A program made the translations under genes and the position numbers. Positions 1 through 11,600 of a DNA stretch of 64,000 nt are shown here, in pieces. The stretch spans positions 13,604-77,603 of the forward strand of contig JAHBMJ010002151.1 in the NCBI GenBank assembly GCA_018398765.1, given 5' to 3'. Positions within the stretch are counted from its first letter, which is position 1; every line of letters starts with the position of its first letter. Below the pieces are notes generated by a model. That model did no database searches and was not told where the DNA came from. It worked only from the letters and a program-made list of their open reading frames with translations. Origin of the DNA: Chromera velia (Eukaryota; Sar; Chromeraceae).

Positions 1-1373
1 CCCCAAGTTCTCTGGATTGAAAAGGATGGACCGTGTCCCTGTCACCTGCCCCGGCGCTGTCGCTGTGGGTGAAGGTGACATCGCGATGGGCGGCATCGCT
101 GTGGGAAGAGGGGGGGAGGCGGAAACAGGCTTAGTCTGTTGGTCGTCGGGTGTGACTTGGGGTTGCGCATCTGGTTGGGTGAAAGGCGCGAGGTTGCCTC
201 CTGCCGATTTCCCCACACCAGTCGCTGGTGGCGGCGCGGGGGAGGGAGGGCCTGACAGGTCCCCTTGCCTTGAGACTAGGCTCGGAAAGCCTGCTGCCGC
301 TGATACAGGCGCGTCTGGGAAGAGGGCAGAGACTCGTGCACTCTGCAAAAGTAAACAAGAGGAAAAGAACGGACGAGCGGAGCCATTTGCACTTTTCACC
401 CGCCCTTTCGTTTTGTGACGAAGCGGAAAGGAAAGAGAGGCGGCAACAGCAAAGCAGAGATCGCAGGATCGAGAGGCGGAATGATGTCAAGAGCCTCCCT
501 GCCGGTGGGGAAGAGGCTGAACCGGGAAGGGGATCCAAATGCCAACACAAAGTAAGAACGACAGGTGTGGTGAAAAACAGGGAGACCGATAAGGGGAATG
601 AAAAAAGGGGGAAAGGCTTTTCAGAAAAATGAAGAGCACGAGCAAATTGACATATATGCAAGAAACAGTGGGACGGAGGGGAGGAGGGGAAAACAAAATC
701 TAGGGACATCAACTCGTCAGGTTTACACACACCAAACGCCACACGCCTATACACACAAGACAGATACATTTATACACACACACATACACTCTCACACGCA
801 GAAAAAGAAGAGACAGAGACAGAGACAGAGACAGAGACAGAGAGAGAGAGAGAGAAAGAGAGAGAACAGCGGGGGGACCTCGAGAAACTTGATGACCGAA
901 CACAAAAGCATACCAAAACGGCATCCGCATGTTGCAGTACTGCAGCTGTCTTCGGCTTGCTTTGCTGCTTTGCCACATCTGCACACACGTGCCCACACAT
1001 CAGGAAAAGGCGTGCGAAGGCGTGGATATAGATACGCACGGATTCATGGGTCGACTCGAGAAATGCATCGAACAACAGACACGGGCACTCTTGGCCCTGT
1101 CGAGTTTGTCCCGCTGATGCTTATTCATTCTTTCTGAAAGCCCAAATGCACGCTGACGGATGGACACAGAAAGAGGAGTCAACAAACGTGCTGCATGGAG
1201 AAGAGAAGAAAGGGCCCGCTTCAAATGTGGGTGTGCATGTGCGTTTGTCTTGTCAGTCTGTCCTATCCACGAGGAGGATCATTCACCGTCTCATTCGCAT
1301 GCTTGATAAATCTTCCCAGGAATCAGGGCGGCATGCAGGAAAAGAGGATTTTGCTTAAGCTTGACTGAATAAT
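1..1373. other. 3' flank of the HSA-SANT gene, no supported gene
   Basis: This stretch lies downstream of the stop codon of the minus-strand HSA-SANT gene. It contains overlapping short open frames on both strands, none with a recognisable motif or splice structure. A mixed microsatellite occupies about 725-866: CA-rich, then GACAGA repeats, then GA. Part of it may be 3' UTR of the minus-strand gene. Confidence 0.5.
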
Positions 1374-1603
1374 TCACTCACTCGCATTCTTCAGCTTCAG
1401 ATAGACCCTTGCAGAGTTGTAATTGGCGTCTTCGCTGTTTTGAAGCAGCTCCTTTGATACAGAGAAAACGTCTGCACACAGAAGATAGACTTCTTTCTGT
1501 TGTAACGACTGCCGTTCCCATACAAATTCAGATAAATTCAGAAAGCCCAGAAGGACAATCGCGTCCATGTCTCTTGTCAAATCGGCTAGTTGTTGTTCAC
1601 TAC
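1374..1603 (-). other. Terminal exon of the HSA-SANT gene
   Basis: The acceptor GACTGCAG is followed by a 75-codon frame ending KNASE and TGA. The product is helical and hydrophobic (DMDAIVLLGFLNLSEF). The intron before it would be about 1.3 kb, and an additional exon between 1690 and 2230 cannot be excluded because an open minus-strand frame covers that interval. Confidence 0.55.
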
Positions 1604-4600
1604 CTGCAGTCTTTCTCGCACAGAGAGAAATGGACAGGCAGCAACGGACGGGCGGGCTGCAACCGAACACTATAGTGTACCCCGATTCATCTTTGTGTCG
1701 ACACCCTTGCTAGTCCACTCCTCAGATGCAAGACCAAGGAGCCAAAATCGCTTCGGGAGATCAGAGAGAGAGGGGGGCAACACTTGCTGTCACGGTGCTT
1801 GCAGGCTAGTTGCTCAAACCAGGAGAAATCGGCGACCTCACCCTTGCACATGTTTCTGGATGGAGATGTCCACCTACACACAGTCGGAGCAGATCCGGAT
1901 GACGAGAAAGAAGAAGATACAGCCGAAGAAGGCTGCGTCACTCGAGAAATCTCTGCCGAGAGCACACGAGAGGCAACACCAAGAGCCTCGACCTGCACAC
2001 AAGTTAACGCAAACATCAGTACGGGACTCAAGGGATGCCGTGCGAACGGAGAGTGGCCACTAGCTCCCAATTGGAGAGAAAGAAGAGAAGAAGGGGAGTC
2101 GCACTTCTCCAACAGAGAGGAAGAGAACAGTGACATGTAGCGGTCGAAGCCCGCGCGCCGAAGCAAAGCCACTGGAAGGGTATCACCGCTCAGCGGACAA
2201 GCAGACTCAAAACGAATAGTGAGCACGACGAGTGACCTCTTTCAGAAGGTAACGAATTGATAGGACAAAAGGACTGAACGAGTTGTATAATGCCGTATAT
2301 GCGCAGATCGTGAATCATTACTTCACAAACATGGGTGCATGGGTGCTACTCCTTCACTGAAAAGACGACTCACCTCTTCCACAGGCAGCCTCGGTACCCA
2401 CTTCTTTTTTTGTGCAGCAAAAGAGAAAAGTCCGCGCGAGTCCGAGATTGACGGTGCACTCCCACTCAGGCGCGACATCACCGCTGCAAGCATGGGTCAA
2501 AGTCCTTTTTGTTCTCGAAGAGAGTCGGACAGATCAAGCGTCTCTGCGTCTACAACAAATTGCTTGTGCGGAAATTGAGACATCGGACACCGCTTGGGGG
2601 AAAACGGTGAATGAAAACTTGACACACCTGGATCGATCCCACAAAGAGAAACCGACCAACAGAGAAAACCGGATGTGTGCAAAAAAAAAGAGAAAAAAAA
2701 AAAACAAAAGGAAAACCAAAGCGTGTTCGCGGCAAGCCATCTCTTTCAGTGAGTCTCTATTCCTGCCCGTGGTCTCATCTCGAAATATGGCCGTCTCAGC
2801 TGACGGGTCTCTCTGTTCCTCAGTGTGTACTGAAGGGCAATTTTCTCTCTCCTCCGTTTTCCCCGTATACTTCTGTCTGCCTGCTTACTTTGAAAGCCTG
2901 TCGTCTCTCCCTGTTGTCCCGTTACATATCCTCTTCCATCCTTTCGAGTGAAGTCTCCCGCGGTTCTCAGTGCATCTTCATCTCCACAAGCTTGTGTTTG
3001 CCCCCCCCGGCCTCTCCCCCCTTCCTCGCCGCCTTCTTCCCCCATCGCTTCCCCGTCAACATCAGTCCAGCCTGGTAAAGGTTCGCGTCCCCGCTGATTT
3101 TGCTGTCCCCTGCCATCTACTAAAAATCCTTCGACCGCCTTGTCAACCCCACCTGTCGCTTCTGCTTTCATCTTTGTTTCATAACGACCTCTCTTCCTAC
3201 TCCCCAGCGTTTCTACTTTACTCTCTTTGGATAACAGTGCTGTGACTTTCGATTTGTCTACAGCGCTCAAACGGCCCACCCCGCCATCCCCTGCCCCTTT
3301 TTGCACTTTCGCTGAGTGTCGTTGATGCAAATCATCCCCCCACTGCACAGTGGCAGAGGAAGAGGAGCTCGAAGGGAAACTAGGAAATGCAAAGTTCTTC
3401 CACGCCATCCCAGCAGCTAAAGAGGACGACCTGGAAGAAGTTGCGTGCTGATGAGATGAAGCAGACAACACCGAAGCGTCCCAGAACCAAGAGGACGAAG
3501 AAGGTTTGTCAGCTCCTTCTTCACCTAATGTGATTGTGCAGTCCCCGACCCCGGCCCAAGACCGAGATGCGTAATCTACTTTTCTTTCACACTCCGCAGC
3601 TTCCCTCTCTCCTCCACCCTCTATCGGTTCATCCAGATCCCCAGCGAGGTCTCTCTTATCTGTACCCCCACCCAGACGGATGGAAATAATGCCTCTCTGA
3701 TTGGCCTCCCTGTCCCCCCTTGAAACTTCATCTGTGGAGGCTGCTGTTGTAGTCCGTTGAATTTTTGCCGCGCGGGGAACGATAAGTCTCGTCTCCATCC
3801 CTCCTCCTTCGTCCTCAAGCAGCCGTCTCTTTCCTCCAGCCACCCACTTCTCCTTCGGCACTTCAACACCCTCTACTCTTCCTTTCAACCCCCCCCCCGG
3901 TAGAGACAGGAGACGAAGCGCCAATGGGCAAACCGTGGTAGCAGAAGCAGACGACGAGGAATGAGGGACTGTGGAAGAGGCGGAAGAGAAAAGAATGGAA
4001 CCCGGCACTCTGGATGAAGCTCTCAAGAAACGATTCTTCTGTTCACCTCTGTCTTCCTCTTCTATCACTTCCATGACGCGACGTGAATGCAAAGCAGATG
4101 GAATCTCTTTTTGGAAGTCCTGCATGGAAGCAAGAAGAGAGATAAAGACCACGTTTTCCCCCATTCTTCTTCTTTCCTTGTGCTGCATTTTCTGAAAATT
4201 TAATTGCGCCATCCTCCCCGAGACTTTCCCTGCTTTGAAACGCGGAAGGAAGGAACGCATCAGAGCAAGAAGCCAGACAGACGGACAGATGGACAGAAGG
4301 AGTGACCGAAAGGTAGACAGGGATCCCAGGAAAACCACGTCGGGCGTGTTTGAATTTTTTGCTTTTGGGTACAGTTGTCGCGCTTGCCTGCGTCAGATGC
4401 TCGGCAAAAACCTTCTTCAGCCCGTCTTCAAAACATCTGAGCGGCGAACTTACCTCGCTCGTTTGCCACTCAGAAAAGAGCCCGTACAGCTTGGCCCTCC
4501 GGAGCTCGCATCTACCCTCTCGATTTTTTCTCACTCCTCTCGCAAGAGCCCAGTACCTATCGTGACAATCTTTCGGTGTGCGTGCGCGAGACTCTCCTCC

Positions 4601-6550
4601 TGAAGGCAAGACAGCGGGACAATAAAGATTCCGCATGAAAACAAGAGAAAGCGGAAAGGTGTTGGTAGCGCGGAGCTGGCCAGAAGGAAGCAAGCACAGT
4701 GTCAGCCGTTCGAACCACCGATTTGGGAGAGACGAATCCTCTTTGGACAAAACGTCGGATCAGCCGTAGCTCCATGTCAAAGAAAGAATGGCAATCAATA
4801 GCAATCAAAGACAAAAGAGACACCAACGTTCAGTCTTTTTATCGTCCCCGTGACCAACGAAGCGAAGACATGCCTGAAAAAAAGAAATCTAGCGGGATCA
4901 CCAGCAAAAGCAGCGTGCAAAAAGCAGGCCAACGAATTGACGACAAGAGGGCAAACAAGTGTCCAACAACCGGACCAGACATACGCCGCTGTCGAGTGTA
5001 TGCATATCTTTTCTTGACATGTAAGCCGACTGTTTGCCTGCAACCCCCCGCGCACCCATTGAGGTTGCGAGACCTGCCGCCACAGCCGTCCAGCACACAG
5101 ACGGTACAAGCTCCGTCACGTCTATGTTGTCGAGAAGCTCCAGACCTCCTCCCCGCCCACCCGCCACGACGGGAATCTCTACTTGAGGGATTTGGGCGCC
5201 AGCTCTCTCTCTGTTCAACAGCCAGCGCTCCCGGTCATCTCCAGTGTTTTTGAAGACCTGTGCCTGCAAGGTCGAATGAAATCGATACAGGAATCAAATT
5301 TGATTTCCCGTCAAACTTATCCGATTCGAGAAAGTGACGCGCACAGGCCCGAAAAGCACGCATGGCGTTTGTTCTTTGCCTCAAATTGACGATAGGTGAT
5401 GCTAGAGGCTAGAATCAGATCGAAAACGTTCCCCTTTTACCCCCCTGTCAAGAAGCGAATCCGAACACACAGCTTTGGATACAGTGACAGCCGGAATAGA
5501 AGTTGCAGAAGACAGCGGCCCAGTGACAAAGCAGAGTAAAAGAGGACCCATAATCCTCTGTAAACCAGAAAGACTGGGTCCATGCAAGGAGAAGGACGGG
5601 CGAGACAGGCAATTAAGGCGCATGTCCTCACGCGGAGTGCCATTAGCATCGCCTTCCTCGATCAATATGCAAGGAATGAAACACCTAGAACCGACAGACA
5701 ATTCGGAGAAGGTACAAATCCTCGATATGAGACCACTGGAAAAGGTCCCGTGCAGGAGAACTTGAGGAGTCCCTCCGAGCTGACACCAAAGAAGACCCCG
5801 GTGCAGGAGGGGGTAGAGGTCCGGTGGATGCCCTGCCAGACCCCGAGGCTGCTGCGACAGAGGCACTTGAAGCCCCACCCCCCGACCCTCCGAGGGTATT
5901 TCGAGCGACTTGGTACGCATTAAAGAAAGGGGGGAGCGCTCCTCGGAGAATTCTGGGAGTTGGGAATTTCGAGTAGCCATTCTTACGTGCCCACCGTCTG
6001 CAGCCAAATGTGAATGGGCACTGATTTCTTCAATGCATCCCTCCTTCATTTCATTTCTCATCTATCTTCGCATACCAGATTGATTTTGGTATCGACTGTT
6101 TATGCCCGCTATCGACAGAAAACGAGTCATCGGAGAACTTGAACACTCGGACCGCAATTTGGAGGGAAGGGGGAAGAGAGGGAGAGAGAGAGAGGGAGGG
6201 AGGGAGAAAGGTAAATTACCGCCACACAGGATGTACCAGCACAACCATGAGTGCAAGTGAGAGTAATACAAAACGAAGCAAAGAGCAAGCGAGGGAAGTG
6301 AGGAAGGCGGGGGACAGGGTGCAAGTGCTAAGAAAAACCCGCATTTCCTCCAGTAAAAGGGATCGACTGGTGTTCGTTCTTCCGCAATCGACTGACGCCT
6401 CCTCTTCCTTTTCTGCCAGCTTCAGCGGTTGCTTCGCGGCTTCCAGGAACACATTCTCCTGTGAAAGAAGTTGGATGGTCAACAAGTCATCTTTTCCATC
6501 CAGACACAAAGCATCTTCATCGATGCCCGTCTGACGATCTGCAAGCCGCA

Positions 6551-6625
<75 letters not shown>

Positions 6626-8580
6626 CCAGAGAGAGGGAGAGGGAGAGAGGGAGAGAGGGAAGGGGAGAGGGGGGAAGATAGAGAGAGAGAGGTTGAGAAC
6701 AGGAGCTTTGGTTCATTATCCCTCACTCTCTTCCGTCCTACATCTATCACCAGCTCACCCCGCGCTTTTTTTTCGTATTTCCCGCTCCGTGGCAGAGAGG
6801 CAGGTAGGCAGGCAGACCGGCAAACAGACCACATGACCTTCCCNNNNNNNNNNNNNNNNNNNNNNNNNNNNNNNNNNNNNNNNNNNNNNNNNNNNNNNNN
6901 NNNNNNNNNNNNNNNNNNNNNNNNNNNNNNNNNNNNNNNNNNNNNNNNNNNNNNNNNNNNNNNNNNNNNNNNNNNNNNNNNNNNNNNNNNNNNNNNNNNN
7001 NNNNNNNNNNNNNNNNNNNNNNNNNNNNNNNNNNNNNNNNNNNNNNNNNNNNNNNNNNNNNNNNNNNNNNNNNNNNNNNNNNNNNNNNNNNNCCCCCGTT
7101 TTCTTCTCTTTCTTTCCTCCCTCCCTTCCTGTTTTTCTTTTTCTCTGTTGTTTTTTCCTTGTTGTGACTCAGGAGGCCAGACAGACAGACAGACGGACAG
7201 CCGGACATACTCTGTCGTCCTCTCTTTCCCTTTTTTCTTCTCTTTCTTGCCAGACAGACAGGCAGACCAATCAATTAGACAGAATGTATAATTTCATTTC
7301 CTGTCTGTCACGCTTTTTTGTCTCAGAAAGACGGACCAGACCGACGGCCTGCATGACTTTTTTTTTCTTTCATCTCTTTTCTTCCTTTCAAACAAACAGT
7401 AAGACAAGACAAAAATCATTCGGACAATAAAAAGAAGTACCCACAATAAGACACACGGAGGGATGGGACAGACAGACAGACAGACAGACAGCTAGACAGT
7501 CCGACTCACCGAGCGACAGACAGACACACAGCGGCTTCCTTTTCCTCTGTTTTCAACTGAAAAGAAAAAAAAAAGGCAGCCAGGCAGATACACAGACGCG
7601 TAACCACACAGGCTAAGAGATAGGCGGGCAGGCAGACAGACCCATTTCGGTGAATCGGAAGATCTCAAACTTGTGCTGCACAGTTCGAATCGGGGCGATC
7701 AGTTCCAGATTTGACGCCCTTCCCGGACCCCCCGAGGTCGCGGACTGCACGCACACAGACAGAGAAAACAATATGGGAGGACACTTCCACGGAGAAAGGG
7801 GAGCGAGGGACAGAGACAGAGGGCTCGTATGGAGGACGCTTGCACAAACAATAGTGTGGGCATACGGAACACTGAAACCGACAGGCGAGAGATTCATGAC
7901 CGAGACAAATTTTATGAATGAAAGATATGCAGCCAGCCGACAAGAACCCGAATGCCCGACAAGAACCCGAATGCCCGACATACAGAGCCCAAAACCTGGA
8001 CAGACTCTTTGCAGATGAAGAAACCAGCTGACCAACTTGTCTGCACCTGCAAACCAACTGGCGGTGCGTCCCGCTACATTTATTTCAAGCAAACAGAGAC
8101 CCGTTTCCATTTCATGGGGGAAAGCGAGAAAGAGAGAGAGACTGCCGGGCGGACAAAGAGAAGGACGGACCCATTTGTGTGTCTCTCTGACAGAGGCATC
8201 AGTGCGAGCCCTCCAGTATTCGTCCATCCGGTTCAGTGTGTCGATGTGAATCGTCGGGGCAACTGCAGGCATGCAGGTACGATGCTAGACAGACAGATGT
8301 GATTCGTCCGGAAAGCCGGTTCGCACCAATTGAACAAAATGTGCACACAAACGCAAACAAACACATAAACACACGTGCATACCCACAAGTGCGGGCAAAC
8401 GAACAACGCGGGACGAACGTCGGGACAGACTGTATGGTTTTTTGTTTTCCAAACAGAGACAGCAATTTGTTGCCATCTCTTCCTTTTTCAATACACACAA
8501 CAGACGAGGGGAAAAACGAACGAGAGAGCGAAGGCACGAAGGAAAGAATGCACAAACAGACAGACTATATGGTTCCTTGC

Positions 8581-8613
<33 letters not shown>

Positions 8614-8619
8614 GAGACA

Positions 8620-8652
<33 letters not shown>

Positions 8653-11600
8653 ATAGACTATATGTTTCTTCTTCTCCATCCTTTTCTTAATGTACACAAC
8701 AGACAAAAAAGAGACAGACAAGACGGTCACACAGAGAGACAGACAGCGTCAAGCTTTTTTCTTTGTTTTTTAGGTGAGAAAAGAATGAGTGGAGAAATCA
8801 GACAATCCAAATGCAGACTGACCCGGCAAAAAATAAAGGAAGCGAAGGAAAAGAAAAGAACAAAAACGCGAAGCACACGGGGGGAAAACCAAGAAATCTT
8901 CTACAAAAAAGTACACTGAAAGGCAGACTATCAAGCAAGAAAGCGGGGACTGTATTGAAAGGAAAGGAAAAAAGGAAACGTTCGAATGAAGAAAAACGAA
9001 CCGCTGGGTCCCTCCTTGGAGGTGTTGAACATGTTGCAACCAGGAAAGATCGCTCCTCCCACCTTGTCGGTCTCTCTCGCACCAATTCCGAATAGACTCC
9101 TGCTTACTCACATGTACACAAAGAAAGGGAGGGGGACAAAGGGAGTGCAGGATGTATTCCTGTCACGCGCAGCGACAGCAACAAACCGAACAAGGTGAAG
9201 AGGAGAGACTCCAAATTAAATTTTCTCTGGTTCTTTTTTTTTGTAACTCCCTCCCTCTTCCTCTCCGTGCGGATGGGTTGGGTACGCTTATGTGTGTGTG
9301 GCTGGGCAAGGGTTTCTTGAAGCTCTCCTCTTCTGCATCATCCATCGACCTGGATCATTTCTCGCCTTCTTTCCCCAACCGTCAGAGAAACTTGTTGCAC
9401 CCTGAACAAAAGTCACTCACCCACCCACCCAGCCTTCTTTCTCGTTCGACTGACTCATCAAAAACAGCCTCGTCGACCGAGAGGCTTCCCATTCCAGTTG
9501 CCCCTCTTCTCTTCGGTGGTCTCCCGGCCACTCCCTGCGCGTGGAGGGGAACATGATGTAGACCTCTGGGCCCGAGCACGAGGGTATGGGGCGGAAGCGG
9601 GGGAGCGGGTGCTGAGAAACCTCCCGCCGCAGCCACTGACACGCCCCCCATTGCAGAGGGGGACCCCCCTCTCCACACCTCAAAGACCCCTGAGGATCTC
9701 CTGCTGGGCAAACGCCCCCCCCCATCTCTTTCCGCATTCGACGGGATTCTCCCGGGAAGCGGCGCGACAAGAGCACCTCCAGGGGGGGGCATGTGTGCCC
9801 CGTGTGGGAGTTGCGGTGGTGCCATCATGCCGATCGGCGATCCTCCAGGCAATCGGGACGGCTGTCCGGTAAAAGGAAGAGGCCCTGAGGGAGGACTTCT
9901 CTGCATGGACTGTTGGGCAGATTGCAGAGGAATCTGCAAGTGAGGAGGGTGAGGAACCGCGGCTGCGGTGGGGGAGGATGAAGAGAAGGCTGGAGGTGCC
10001 GTGGGAGAACCGGGAGAGAGCGCGAGCCATGCGGGGCGTTGAGGGGGGGCATCTCCATGAGCGGAGGAAGTCGCCGCCTCTGGATGGAATGTAATGTGCA
10101 TCTCTGGCTGCAACGGCTTTGGTTGGTTGTTGACTTCTCGAATAATCGGTGCGGCGGGGCCCTTGACGATCCCATTTGTGTTCCTTCGGTCTATCGGAAG
10201 ATGCGCACCGCTCTCTGATGGAAAAACTCCATTAGGCATGGGGTTGCCTGTGCTGCCTTCTTCTTGTTTCTCTTCAACTGCGCCAATGCCCCGTTTCTTG
10301 CCCCTCACTCCACCTCCATGCGCCCCGTCTGTGCGTTCTGCTGCTGGAAGGGTAAGAGGTGCTTGGCTTGATGACGCGTTAGGTCCACCGGTCTCTTCGG
10401 CTTTTACCTGTGGCCGATCGGACGGGAAATCTGCGGAGGGCTGTCCCACCCCATTCACTTGCGGTGCAGCTGGGGATTGCACGGGCTGAGAAGGGGGCTG
10501 TGGGGGTCCTGGTCCCCCCATCGCTGTCTGCATTGCTTGCGGGGGGTTTGGAGGCGACCGCTGAATGGAAGGTGGCGCTGCCGCGTGCCCCCCCGACGTT
10601 GCCGGTGCTGCTGCTGATGCTCCTGCTGCTGTCGGGCTGCTTTGAGGCGGAGGGAAGCCGTAAGGTACAGGACCCGGTCCGGCCATAGGGGAACCAGAAA
10701 AACGTGCGTGGGAGGGTCCCGGATGCCCCCCTGTGACATTCATGGGCGGAGCCACTGCGTCACGATGTGCGGCAAAAAAGGGGGAAGCGGCCCCTCCCAA
10801 TGGGATGCCGTAGCCATGAGGAGGTACAGACGGTCCTCCGTCTTCTCCCATAGCTGGGGGATATCCGTCAGTGCCCCATAGAGAGTCGCTTTCACTGATC
10901 GGACTGCCAAAGCCCTCGCTCGCTGCAATGCGCTGCAAGCCTATTCGAAGAACTAAGGGATCGACGAGTGGCGACGGGCCGAACCAAGTGACGCGCGCAG
11001 AAGCTGCTCCGGATTGTACCCCCTCTTCTTCCCGCACGTCAGAGGCTCTGCCCCCCGTACCTGTGTCTGCAAAGTTCGCTGCTTGGTGAAGAGGTCCGCC
11101 TGGTGCACCTGCAAACGTGCCTCCTCCTGCAGATATTGAGGAAGAAACCATCACAATTCTCAATCAACAGCTTCAGGCTCACACCCTTCCTGAGTTTGAG
11201 GGGGGGTCACGCACGTGCAATGTGAGCGCAAAAAAAGGAAGAAAGCGGCGACTTGACAGTCGCCGGGGGTTCAGACTGGCGGCGGTTTATGTTATATGAG
11301 CGTACCTCGAAATCATCATTTGTCCTGACTGGGAAGTCGGCACCACAGGAAGAAAGCACAGAAACGGATCAAAAATGGCAGAAGGGCAGAAAAGAAGGGA
11401 GGCAAGGAGAAAAGAGGGTAGAATTACAGAAACAAAGAAGAGACGAGTGACTTGCTCATCGTCGGTCTGTTGGTCTCTCTCTGTCTGCCCTCGTGTATGC
11501 AGCAATTGAACATCTGACCTTCGTGTTGCAAAGACGAGAAAGATCCAGGCGGCACAACAACACTCCCACTGCTTCCAACATGTCCACCATTTGCACGTTC

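Noticed and set aside
17-769. Overlapping plus- and minus-strand frames at the left edge
   Set aside because: Both strands are open over the same stretch without motifs, splice logic or conserved domains, so neither can be preferred.
4557-4829. Minus-strand DMELRLIRRFVQRG considered as SANT helix 1
   Set aside because: No usable acceptor precedes it without a stop. The better SANT start WSHIEDLYLL in exon 5997-5700 joins in phase to the downstream exons.
6549-8660. CRISPR-like regularly spaced repeats
   Set aside because: The repeats are simple CAGA, GGCA and CA microsatellites without unique spacers; the organism is eukaryotic.
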